The notes under the pieces were generated by a model. The model was given only the letters and a program-made list of their open reading frames with translations. It had not been told where the DNA came from and did not search any database. This document shows positions 1 through 5,505 of a stretch of 5,505 nucleotides of DNA, piece after piece. The first letter of the stretch is position 1, and every line of letters begins with the position of its first letter. Source of the DNA: a bacterium (GTDB taxonomy: Bacteria > Hydrogenedentota > Hydrogenedentia > Hydrogenedentiales > SLHB01); contig JAAEQP010001796.1 of the NCBI GenBank assembly GCA_024231375.1, positions 1-5,505 of the forward strand, read 5' to 3'. The position numbers and the translations under genes are program-made.

Positions 1-899
1 AGGGAACGCCGACGCCAGCGGCCCCGGCACCAGCCGGACAACCCGATCCTGCGCCAGCACCCGCAACCCCCGCCAACCCAGCACCGCAACCCGCTCCCGC
101 TGCACCCGCCGCGTTCTCCCCGGAGGCGACGGCAAAGATCCAGGAGCTCGAGCGGAAGCTTGCCAGCGAAAATGGTTCACGCCAACTCGCAGGGCTCGCC
201 GCCAGTGCTGGTCTCAAGACGCCTGAGGACATCGCCAAAGCGCAAAGAGCGCTCCAGATGGTCAGTCAGTTTGAGTCGGCGAACATCGATCCGTCCGGCC
301 TCTTGTCGACGCTGGGCGGGAACGCAGCAAACCAACCCGAAACACCGCAACCACTCACGCCAGAGTCTGTCGAAGCGACCGTCCGCAAGGCCATTGTCGG
401 TGTGCAATCCGAATCGGAGCACAACACCGCATGGAACACCGCAGAGCAAACCCTTGACGCGAAGATTGCCGAACTGACCGGCGACAACACCGCCGCAAAG
501 TCGTTCATCGAATCGCGTCTGACTCAAGAAGTCATGGGGATGATCACGGCGTACCCGCAAGGGCATCCGCTCGAAGGCAAGAACGCACCCGTCACCACCG
601 CTCAGATCGAGCAGGCGGCGGCGAAGGTTCAGCAGGAGTGGAGCACGATCATCGGCGCGAGCAACGCCACCAACCCGGCGGTCAATCCCGCTGCGGCGGT
701 GCTCAACGGCGGTGTCCCAGCAAACAACGGGGGCGGGCTCCAATCCGCGACCGGCGGGGACGGTGTTTCAGGCGCGGGATCCGTCCCGCACTACAAGCAA
801 ACCAAAGACCAGCGCGATGCGCTCGGGAACCAGTTTCTTGCCGCTGCCGCCGCACAAAGCTCGGGTGCCTTCACGATGATGGCCCCCCAAGGAACATAA
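1..899 (+). CDS. Scaffold-like head assembly protein (C-terminal part, 5' end missing)
   Basis: The reading frame is open from base 3 and ends at TAA 897-899, giving 298 residues without a beginning. Visible residues 1-40 are a low-complexity Pro/Ala linker with 15 prolines. Residues 41-60 or so are charged and look coiled-coil forming (EATAKIQELERKL). The middle is mostly helical and acidic to polar, and the end has a Gly/Asn-rich stretch followed by a short helix and AAAAAQSS. There are no cysteines or membrane segments. A soluble, helical, low-complexity protein immediately before the capsid gene is the usual picture of a phage scaffolding protein, which directs capsid assembly and then leaves the procapsid. 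It could instead be the C-terminal half of a protease-scaffold fusion, because the N-terminus is not visible. The internal ATG at 258 (visible residue 86) is unlikely to be the start, since the coding pattern runs straight through it. The role is inferred from position and composition, not from a recognised motif. Confidence 0.6.
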   Translation, partial: GTPTPAAPAPAGQPDPAPAPATPANPAPQPAPAAPAAFSPEATAKIQELERKLASENGSRQLAGLAASAGLKTPEDIAKAQRALQMVSQFESANIDPSGLLSTLGGNAANQPETPQPLTPESVEATVRKAIVGVQSESEHNTAWNTAEQTLDAKIAELTGDNTAAKSFIESRLTQEVMGMITAYPQGHPLEGKNAPVTTAQIEQAAAKVQQEWSTIIGASNATNPAVNPAAAVLNGGVPANNGGGLQSATGGDGVSGAGSVPHYKQTKDQRDALGNQFLAAAAAQSSGAFTMMAPQGT

Positions 900-935
900 C
901 CACGACTCACGGCGGTGCCGATGGGTCGGATGTAT

Positions 936-940
936 GGAGA
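936..940 (+). promoter_or_regulatory. Ribosome binding site of the capsid gene
   Basis: GGAGA lies 8 bases before the ATG at 949, a normal spacing for a Shine-Dalgarno site, and supports that start. The 49-base gap after the scaffold-like gene holds nothing else convincing apart from a tiny CGGC/GCCG hairpin at 910-920. Confidence 0.65.
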
Positions 941-948
941 TATAGAAC

Positions 949-2340
949 ATGACCCTCAACTACGACACCATTCTCGGCTCCCTCAGCGGGCTCCTGATGG
1001 TCGGCTACTTCCCGCATGTCACCTCGATGGTGCAAGAACGCGGCACCCCGACGATGAAGAACATCGGCTGGGACGATTCGCTGGCCACGCAGGGCTCCAA
1101 CTTCATGAAGATTGAAGTGGGTGCTGCCGACAGCGGACGCCCAAGTGCGCACATCCTCGGCGATTTCGGCACGCCCAACAAGTCGCGCACCGCGCAGCTT
1201 GAGTACAAGTACCTCCCCAACTCGACCGACCCGCAGGCCCAAGAGTTCCGCGTCATCAACACGGCGGCACGGATCAACGCGGCTGAAATGGACTCGGTGA
1301 TGAACGGGAACCAGACGCTCGACGACCTCGCGGCGCGTGCGATGAACCAGGCGGTTGACTCGCTCAACATGGCTCCGTCGTTCATGGTGCACTCGGACAA
1401 GAACGGCGGGCTGGGAACCGTGGGCGTGAAAAAGGACTTCGCGCTCGGCTACGGCGCTGCTGGCACCTACACCAGCGGTGCGACCTCGGCGACCCTGACC
1501 CTCAGCGGCCACTCGATCGGCGCGTTCAAACGCGACCTGATCATCGACATCTACAACGGTGACTCGATGGTGGCCGACAACCTCCGCATCATCCGCATGG
1601 ATCCGATCAACGACGCGGTGATGGTGGAGATCACCACCGACTCGACCGTCGCCAACCTCGACAGCATCGCGGCGACCCACACGATCTACCGATCTGGCGC
1701 CAAGGGCGTCGGGTTCGCGTGTGCGTTCAACGAGATCGTCAAGACCGACTACTCAGGCGACTCATCGAGCCCGTGGATGCGACTCGATCGCACGCTCCCA
1801 GCCAACTCGATCTATGTCCCTGAGCACATCCACCGCCTCGGCGAAACCACAAGCAAGCAAGTTGAGATCACCGACCTCTCGGCGCTTGCGGATTCAATGG
1901 AGCCGTACATCGACGGCGACAACAACCGCCCGACCTACCGGGACTACATGGGCACCCGGATGCTCCAGACTCTCCGCGACAACACCGACGACAGCCAGAT
2001 CCGTGTTGTGGATGGATCGACCGACAACGGCACCCGCAAGGTTGGCGCGTCGAAGATCGTGTTCACTCACCCGGTTCTCGGCGACATCGAGCTCGAAGGC
2101 GACCCGTGCGCCCGCGAGGATCGGATGCTGCTCGTCCCTGACGGCGTGGTGAAGTTCAAGGCCGCTGGTAACAAGGAAATGCGCGTGTTCCCAGGCGAGA
2201 ACGGTGTTTGGGGCCGCGTCCCAGGCGCCAACGCCAACGGCGCGGGCACGAAGGAATGGAAGTTTGAAGCCGACAAGGTGATGACGATGGTGTGCAGCCG
2301 CTTCGATCAGATCGCCGCATCGGTCAAGCTCACCGCCTGA
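949..2340 (+). CDS. Major capsid protein, HK97-fold type (probable)
   Basis: This 463-residue protein probably forms the icosahedral shell. The supporting signs are its size, its place right after a scaffold-like gene, and its layout. The N-terminal region (about 1-145) is mixed and helix-containing. Residues about 165-250 form a Ser/Thr-rich beta region that ends in THTIYRSGAKGVGF, a pattern common where a beta subdomain is inserted into phage capsid proteins. The C-terminal third contains DIELEGDPCAREDRMLLVPDG (residues 379-399), resembling the acidic-Asp-Pro turn followed by a hydrophobic strand seen late in many HK97-fold capsid proteins. There is no long N-terminal delta-like coiled coil, which fits a separately encoded scaffold. 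Codon choice is strongly biased to C-ending codons (CTC, ATC, GAC, AAC), as expected for a heavily translated gene. The start at ATG 949 is supported by GGAGA at 936-940. The exact capsid family is not recognised, and a structure prediction would settle the fold. Confidence 0.78.
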   Translation: MTLNYDTILGSLSGLLMVGYFPHVTSMVQERGTPTMKNIGWDDSLATQGSNFMKIEVGAADSGRPSAHILGDFGTPNKSRTAQLEYKYLPNSTDPQAQEFRVINTAARINAAEMDSVMNGNQTLDDLAARAMNQAVDSLNMAPSFMVHSDKNGGLGTVGVKKDFALGYGAAGTYTSGATSATLTLSGHSIGAFKRDLIIDIYNGDSMVADNLRIIRMDPINDAVMVEITTDSTVANLDSIAATHTIYRSGAKGVGFACAFNEIVKTDYSGDSSSPWMRLDRTLPANSIYVPEHIHRLGETTSKQVEITDLSALADSMEPYIDGDNNRPTYRDYMGTRMLQTLRDNTDDSQIRVVDGSTDNGTRKVGASKIVFTHPVLGDIELEGDPCAREDRMLLVPDGVVKFKAAGNKEMRVFPGENGVWGRVPGANANGAGTKEWKFEADKVMTMVCSRFDQIAASVKLTA

Positions 2341-2357
2341 TCCCGACTGTCGTGCTC

Positions 2358-2395
2358 GGCCCTGTCTCAGACGCCCCCACAACTCGGGCAGGGCC
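2358..2395 (+). other. Predicted RNA hairpin just after the capsid gene
   Basis: GGCCCTG at 2358-2364 pairs perfectly with CAGGGCC at 2389-2395. Three further inner pairs (TCT 2365-2367 with GGG 2386-2388, two of them G-U) are possible, leaving an 18-base loop. It begins 17 bases after the capsid stop codon. No T-run follows, so it does not fit a classical intrinsic terminator. It may protect the 3' end of the abundant capsid mRNA, be a processing site, or be chance in GC-rich DNA. Confidence 0.35.
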
Positions 2396-2413
2396 TGACC
2401 GCACACATCTTGT

Positions 2414-2433
2414 CCATCGCGGAAACGCGGTGG
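2414..2433 (+). promoter_or_regulatory. GAAA-tetraloop hairpin in the leader of the next gene
   Basis: CCATCGCG (2414-2421) and CGCGGTGG (2426-2433) form an uninterrupted 8-bp stem with one T-G wobble, closed by GAAA (2422-2425), a GNRA-type tetraloop that is unusually stable in RNA. The 3' arm ends 8 bases before the ATG at 2442, directly beside the weak AAGG site (2435-2438), and contains an in-frame GTG (2430). Folded, it would sit within the ribosome footprint, so a role in limiting or switching translation of the downstream gene is plausible. The pairing is visible in the sequence; the function is inferred. Confidence 0.5.
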
Positions 2434-2441
2434 CAAGGTTT

Positions 2442-2945
2442 ATGAGCAAGAACCCGCTCCGACATCTGGTCAAAGCCGACGGGCGACCCATCAGCGGGTT
2501 GTCGTCAAGCGCGGTCGCGTCGATGCAGCGTTCGTGCAAGAACATCCGTCGTCGCACGGGCTGGCAGGGGTGGTATCACCGCTTGCTTGGCACGGTGCAG
2601 TTCCACCCCGGAGATCGCGGGATGGGCGGGAGCGTGAGTGACATTGTTCGCGCGAAGGGGAACCAGGGGCGGTACCTGCCGATCGACGAGGACAGGGTGT
2701 GCCGCGAGATTCTTTCGACGCGGATGAGCCGAGCGAAGAAGGACGAGATTCTTGATCGGTCGGCCAGAGAGAACAAGGAAGCGCTCGACGCGGAGATCCA
2801 GAGCATCGCCCGCGAGATGAGCCCGGAACTCAGAAGCATCACCGAGTTTGCCCGCCGGAAAGCGAACTCCATCCACAGCCAACGCATTTTCACCATGACC
2901 CCAACCAAGCCCGCACGACGGGCAACAACACTCGTAGGAGTATGA
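2442..2945 (+). CDS. Small basic protein of unknown function, just after the capsid gene
   Basis: This 167-residue protein is not recognised. It is rich in Arg and Lys, notably RSCKNIRRR (residues 30-38) and KPARRATT near the C-terminus. The aromatic stretch TGWQGWYHRLLG (39-50) follows the first basic cluster. Residues about 94-142 are strongly helical and highly charged (SRAKKDEILDRSARENKEAL then DAEIQSIAREM), probably a coiled coil or long helix. There is no signal peptide or membrane segment. The location between the capsid gene and two small beta-rich genes suggests a minor virion or assembly protein, and the positive charge would suit contact with DNA or an acidic capsid surface; this is inference only. 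The start is uncertain: ATG 2442 has AAGG at 2435-2438, which is close, and the in-frame GTG at 2430 is an alternative. The frame is open further upstream into the capsid gene, but those codons have no supporting ribosome site. Confidence 0.6.
   Translation: MSKNPLRHLVKADGRPISGLSSSAVASMQRSCKNIRRRTGWQGWYHRLLGTVQFHPGDRGMGGSVSDIVRAKGNQGRYLPIDEDRVCREILSTRMSRAKKDEILDRSARENKEALDAEIQSIAREMSPELRSITEFARRKANSIHSQRIFTMTPTKPARRATTLVGV
2937..2940 (+). promoter_or_regulatory. Ribosome binding site deciding the start at 2947
   Basis: GGAG at 2937-2940 lies 6 bases before ATG 2947 and falls inside the last codons of the preceding gene, so the two genes are probably translationally coupled. A second ATG at 2942 reads into an immediate stop and is not the start. 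Confidence 0.7.
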
Positions 2946-2946
2946 C

Positions 2947-3429
2947 ATGATCAGCGGACTTCGCACAGCACAAAAAATCACCCCAGACGACTTTGCCACC
3001 GCCGGAACCGGCCTCGGAAAAGTGACCGACCTCAAAGACCTCAGCGCCGCAGGATGCAATGTGTGGAGCATCCGCGTCCGCGCGACCTCCGCATCGGCGG
3101 TTTCCGAGATTGATCTTGGCGAAACGCTTGATGTGGGCGATGTCGTGATTGGGCACAAGATTACCCAAGGGACGACCCAAACTGTTGGGTCCGACGATGT
3201 GTCTCTTGGGTACGCAGCAGACCCGGATTACCTCGGCGCACACGCCAAGGCGGGACTCGCAACTGCCGGACTTTCGGTAACAAGCGCCTACGCCACGCCG
3301 GTTGTAGTCACAACTCAGCGAGCATTGCAGATCGCATCAACCACTTCGGGATCAGATGCGAGCACATTGCAGGGTGATTACCTGATCCAAATCTGGGGCT
3401 ACACACCCGCGACCGTTGACCTCACCTGA
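2947..3429 (+). CDS. Small beta-rich virion protein, candidate capsid decoration protein
   Basis: The 160-residue product begins one base after the previous stop. After a short helical N-terminus (1-35) it appears to be almost all beta strands. Features include EIDLGETLDVGDVVIGHKI (residues 54-72), then SLGYAADPDYLGAH (86-99), then a Thr/Val-rich strand and a C-terminal GDYLIQIWGYTP (143-154). This order (a 'lG' strand, a 'slG..dpd' turn, a variable loop, then 'tt..l.i..' and a final strand) recurs in small beta-sandwich phage structural proteins encoded beside the capsid gene. Such proteins often bind the outside of the shell, but the binding place cannot be read from sequence. It has one cysteine and no signal peptide. 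Codons are somewhat richer in A-ending triplets than in the capsid gene. The structural assignment is moderate; the decoration role is an inference from fold type and position. Confidence 0.6.
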   Translation: MISGLRTAQKITPDDFATAGTGLGKVTDLKDLSAAGCNVWSIRVRATSASAVSEIDLGETLDVGDVVIGHKITQGTTQTVGSDDVSLGYAADPDYLGAHAKAGLATAGLSVTSAYATPVVVTTQRALQIASTTSGSDASTLQGDYLIQIWGYTPATVDLT

Positions 3430-3464
3430 TCGTCATTGAGACATACACCCCCATACGCCATAAA

Positions 3465-3468
3465 GGAG
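3465..3468 (+). promoter_or_regulatory. Strong ribosome binding site (GGAG within AAAGGAG)
   Basis: AAAGGAG at 3462-3468 lies 7 bases before ATG 3476. It is the best Shine-Dalgarno match in the window, suggesting high output of the short protein that follows. The rest of the 46-base gap is AC-rich and shows no hairpin. Confidence 0.75.
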
Positions 3469-3475
3469 CATCCAC

Positions 3476-3823
3476 ATGGGACAATCAACCGCGTTTCGTC
3501 GCGTCACCAACGAACAAAAACCATTCCGTCGGATCACCGTTACGGCGGCGGGGGCGCTCACCATCCCCGCGCTGCATCCGGTGCTCGAACTCACCGCAGG
3601 CAGCACCTACACCATCACCGATCTCAATGTCAGTGGCGGTGTCAAGGACGGGATGACCGTGGAGATTCACATCGCCACTGGATCGTCGGCCATCACCTTT
3701 GACGAGAACGGGAACATCAAGACCACCAGTACCTCGCTGGTGCTCAGCGCCAACGACAACGCGAAGTTCCGCTACAACAGCGTCGATGGCAAGTGGTTCC
3801 AGATTTCGACCACCAACCACTGA
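3476..3823 (+). CDS. Small beta-rich structural protein, candidate head-fibre or decoration protein
   Basis: This 115-residue protein has a basic N-terminus (RRVTNEQKPFRR, 8-19) and then regularly spaced short strands. Residues 59-69 (GMTVEIHIATG), 72-75, 79-90 and the ending DGKWFQIS (104-111) match a pattern often seen in phage fibre and head-surface domains: a 'G..v.i.i..g' strand, a 'G.i......l.l..n....f' pair, and a closing 'dg.W..is' strand. There are no cysteines, coiled coil or signal peptide. The strong ribosome site suggests many copies, which fits a repeated surface protein. It could also be a fragment-sized relative of a tail-fibre domain, but its position between the capsid and neck genes favours a head location. 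The fold type is fairly clear; the precise role is inferred. Confidence 0.6.
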   Translation: MGQSTAFRRVTNEQKPFRRITVTAAGALTIPALHPVLELTAGSTYTITDLNVSGGVKDGMTVEIHIATGSSAITFDENGNIKTTSTSLVLSANDNAKFRYNSVDGKWFQISTTNH

Positions 3824-3836
3824 TCCATGATGGAAG

Positions 3837-3841
3837 GGAGG
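3837..3841 (+). promoter_or_regulatory. Ribosome binding site deciding the GTG start at 3852
   Basis: GGAGG (3837-3841, within AAGGGAGG) lies 10 bases before GTG 3852. The ATGs at 3827 and 3830 are in another frame, so GTG is the first usable start for this gene. Confidence 0.65.
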
Positions 3842-3851
3842 AAGCCCGTTC

Positions 3852-4949
3852 GTGTCCATCACCTACGACTCCATCATGCAAGACGAGATCGCGCTGCTGG
3901 TCGGCGGGCGGTCATACTCCGCGCTCCAGACGGATCAGAAGAAACTGATCGACAACGGCTGGTCGTCTGGGAGCGTGACCGGTGGATCAGTCCGGCGGGC
4001 TTTGGACTCCATTGGCCAATGGGCTGCGTTCTTCACGATGGTTTCCTCCGCGGGGATCCCCGACGAGTGGCGCACATGGGTGATCATGCACGCCGCGTCC
4101 GGGTGCGCCCAGCGGTTTACAACCGCCGATGATCGATCCATCAAGACCGAGCTCTCATCCGCCCGTCGAAACGCCCTGACGGGATACTCGCGTGCGGGGC
4201 TGGAAGAATCGAGCGACACCGCACACCTGCTGGGTTCGGTGCTCTCGGTTCGTCAGTTCGTGGTTTCTCACTGTCTGCGGCTGTCCAAGCCGTTGCTCCC
4301 CGAGCCGTACATGATCGACGAGGCGCTGCAGGAAGTTCTACGGGACACCTGGAACGCCTGCGACTGGTCGTTCCGCGAGCAGACCGTCACCCTGACCATC
4401 GGCACCGATTCGAGCGTGGCGGTGACCGGGGGATTGATCATCAAACGGATCACCTCCAAGACCATCGAGTATTCGGGCACGGCCAACAAGGGCAACCAGA
4501 TCACGCCCGTTGACGGGGACATGATGCTCTCGCTCAAGGCGTTCGAACATCCCGCCGGTCGTCCTGAATACTTCCGCGTTCGTGCTGATGCGGGCGGCGT
4601 GGACGGCGGGGTTCGGTTCGAGTTTGAGCGCACGCCCGACCAAGAGTACACAGCCAAGGCCGAGGCGGTGACCTCGATCGGGCCGATGACGACAGCGAAC
4701 GAACTGGGCGCGGTGATTACCTCGTTCCCGATCGATATGGTGTCGTACATCAAGAAGAAGGCACTGGCCACGGTGCTCGAAAACAACTCGCGGCACACCG
4801 AATCCAGACCGCTCGAATACGAATGTGACCAGTTGCTCGGTGACCTGATCGAACAGCAGAACCCGCTCGCCGACACGCCGATGGATGAGAAGCGTCAGTT
4901 TCGGCGTGGGCTCGGTCGCCCTCCGGGGATGGTGGGGGGGTTCACATGA
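3852..4949 (+). CDS. Head-tail adaptor-like neck protein with extended N-terminus
   Basis: The product has 365 residues and starts at GTG. Residues 1-150 are mainly helical, including DEWRTWVIMHAASGCAQRF around 70-90. Residues 154-174 (MIDEALQEVLRDTWNACDWSF) match the 'i..A...v.....W.F' helix that begins many phage adaptor proteins. A beta region follows (about 174-285) with the typical RPEYFRV segment (237-243), a 'G.RFEFERTPDQEYT' strand pair, and then a C-terminal helical bundle from FPIDMVSYIKKKALATVLENN (292-312) to LIEQQNP. This is the layout of neck proteins that bind below the portal ring (T7 gp11-like and related tail adaptors), inferred from pattern only. The length exceeds the roughly 200 residues common for that core, because of the first 150 residues. 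The gene overlaps the next by 4 bases (ATGA), and a seven-G run lies 9 bases before the overlap's TGA end. Alternatives are another neck or baseplate-proximal structural protein. Confidence 0.55.
   Translation: MSITYDSIMQDEIALLVGGRSYSALQTDQKKLIDNGWSSGSVTGGSVRRALDSIGQWAAFFTMVSSAGIPDEWRTWVIMHAASGCAQRFTTADDRSIKTELSSARRNALTGYSRAGLEESSDTAHLLGSVLSVRQFVVSHCLRLSKPLLPEPYMIDEALQEVLRDTWNACDWSFREQTVTLTIGTDSSVAVTGGLIIKRITSKTIEYSGTANKGNQITPVDGDMMLSLKAFEHPAGRPEYFRVRADAGGVDGGVRFEFERTPDQEYTAKAEAVTSIGPMTTANELGAVITSFPIDMVSYIKKKALATVLENNSRHTESRPLEYECDQLLGDLIEQQNPLADTPMDEKRQFRRGLGRPPGMVGGFT
4934..4940 (+). other. Seven-G run, possible -1 frameshift site
   Basis: Seven consecutive G residues lie in the phase G-GGG-GGG relative to the upstream frame, followed by TTC ACA TGA. 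A -1 slip here continues as V-H-M-S-L-D, exactly into the next gene. No convincing stimulatory hairpin lies downstream; a 4-bp stem at 4976-4987 is too weak to count. Ordinary re-initiation at the ATGA overlap explains the next gene equally well. Confidence 0.35.
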
Positions 4950-5505
4950 GTCTCGACAAACTGATGTACGACTGGCTCGCTACCGAGATTTCGGGGCTGA
5001 TCCGCGAGGGCGACAAGAGCACCAACATCGAGCCGCCGGTGGTCATGTACATGTCCGGCGGGTTTGCCCGGCGCGCTGAGGCGGGGAGTGCCGAATCGTG
5101 GCCCAACTCGCAGGTTCGGATCCGCGTGGAGCACCAGAGCGCCGATGCGTTCAACGACGACGCGATCCACACCGCCGCCGACGCGGTGATTGCTGCGTTG
5201 TCAGGCGAAGTGCCGTCATTGGCGGGGTATGTCGCCACGCCGCTTTCGCTCGCGGTTGAGCCGCCCGCGACCGACACCAACGCGGTGACCTACCGCGACA
5301 TCGTGTTCCTCACCTCGATCAGCAAGGGGTTTGCCGTTGCACCGATCACGGGGGGCGAGGGATCGGTTTCGATCGTGGGGCTCGCGGGGACAGGGCTCGG
5401 GTTCGGATCGAGCACCACGGCCACAGCGGACTACGAATGCACCGACGAATCGCAGACGGTGGAAACGGTGGGGCTCTCGATGCCGCGGTGCAGCGGGTAC
5501 ATCGA
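4946..5505 (+). CDS. Tail-terminator/tail-completion-like protein (3' end missing)
   Basis: ATG 4946 overlaps the previous stop in an ATGA junction, so translation is probably coupled. The frame stays open to the window edge, giving at least 186 residues. Residues 1-20 form a helix (LDKLMYDWLATEISGLI). A strand follows at VVMYMSGG, then VRIRVEHQS, the helix DDAIHTAADAVIAALSG, and the closing strand VTYRDIVFLTSIS (about 113-126). This alternation of an N-terminal helix, edge strands, a central helix and a final beta strand is the layout of small phage tail-terminator or completion proteins, which join the neck to the end of the tail tube. The usual domain ends near residue 126, but here a Gly/Ser-rich stretch (about 128-160) and a further segment (TDESQTVETVGLSMPRCSGY) follow, so this may be a fusion or a longer relative. 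No recognised catalytic motif is present. The assignment is by predicted layout and neighbourhood. Confidence 0.5.
   Translation, partial: MSLDKLMYDWLATEISGLIREGDKSTNIEPPVVMYMSGGFARRAEAGSAESWPNSQVRIRVEHQSADAFNDDAIHTAADAVIAALSGEVPSLAGYVATPLSLAVEPPATDTNAVTYRDIVFLTSISKGFAVAPITGGEGSVSIVGLAGTGLGFGSSTTATADYECTDESQTVETVGLSMPRCSGYI

Noticed and set aside
258..899. ATG 258 as the true start of the first gene
   Set aside because: The frame is open to the left edge and upstream residues form a sensible linker and coiled coil, so the gene starts outside the window.
918..946. Sigma70-like promoter before the capsid gene (TATAGA at 941-946)
   Set aside because: No matching -35 element lies at the right distance, and the hexamer falls between the ribosome site and the start codon, too close to serve this gene.
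907..1680. Long minus-strand open frame (257 codons) opposite the capsid gene
   Set aside because: It lies wholly within a strongly supported + strand gene, is very rich in Arg, His and Val as expected from a mirrored GC-rich frame, and breaks the one-direction gene order. The other minus-strand frames in the window are rejected for the same reasons.
2280..2345. T7 gene 10-like -1 frameshift extending the capsid protein into the next gene
   Set aside because: The -1 frame is open past the capsid stop, but no slippery heptamer is visible in the last codons, and open frames are common in GC-rich DNA.
2292..2441. Longer start for the basic protein at ATG 2292 inside the capsid gene
   Set aside because: It would overlap the capsid gene by 49 bases with no ribosome site, and the extra residues look like untranslated GC-rich sequence. 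ATG 2442 (or GTG 2430) is more likely.
2358..2441. Intrinsic transcription terminator after the capsid gene
   Set aside because: Stems are present, but neither is followed by a T-run; only TTT occurs, and it sits 5 bases after the second stem, so a standard terminator is not supported.
1..5505. tRNA, rRNA, CRISPR array, insertion sequence or attachment site
   Set aside because: No cloverleaf-like sequence, spaced direct repeats, terminal inverted repeats or transposase motifs were seen on either strand by eye.

Overview
The window reads as the head and neck morphogenesis block of a tailed double-stranded DNA virus (free phage or prophage) with GC-rich DNA. Seven protein genes lie head to tail on the + strand with short gaps. 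Their products look like virion assembly or structural proteins. No integrase, regulator, tRNA, rRNA, CRISPR array or insertion sequence was seen. The host cannot be named from this sequence: the strong G/C preference at third codon positions only says that it is a high-GC bacterium.

Layout from left to right. (1) The C-terminal part of a scaffold-like protein enters from the left edge (to 899), with a Pro/Ala-rich linker followed by a helical region. (2) The probable major capsid protein (949-2340) has an HK97-fold-like layout with an apparent inserted beta domain. (3) A 101-base gap holds two predicted RNA hairpins; the second is a compact 8-bp stem closed by a GAAA tetraloop just before the next gene. 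(4) A small, strongly basic protein of unknown function follows (2442-2945). (5) Two small beta-rich proteins come next (2947-3429 and 3476-3823), both candidates for capsid decoration or head-fibre proteins. (6) A 365-residue protein starting at GTG (3852-4949) has the sequence layout of a head-tail adaptor. (7) A gene runs off the right edge (4946-5505); its first 125 or so residues look like a tail-terminator/tail-completion protein and are followed by a Gly-rich linker and the start of another segment.

As a working model, the scaffold shapes the procapsid, the capsid protein builds the shell, the small proteins decorate or complete it, the adaptor docks below the portal, and the last protein joins neck and tail. 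The portal, terminase and any capsid protease would be expected upstream, and the tail tube and tape measure downstream, all outside this window.

Most of this is ordinary phage structural biology, identified by layout and pattern, not by database match. The points most worth a second look are a seven-G run in the correct phase for a -1 ribosomal frameshift, which would fuse the adaptor to the next protein; the GAAA-capped hairpin at the translation start after the capsid gene; and the unrecognised basic protein just after the capsid gene. No wholly new system is evident.
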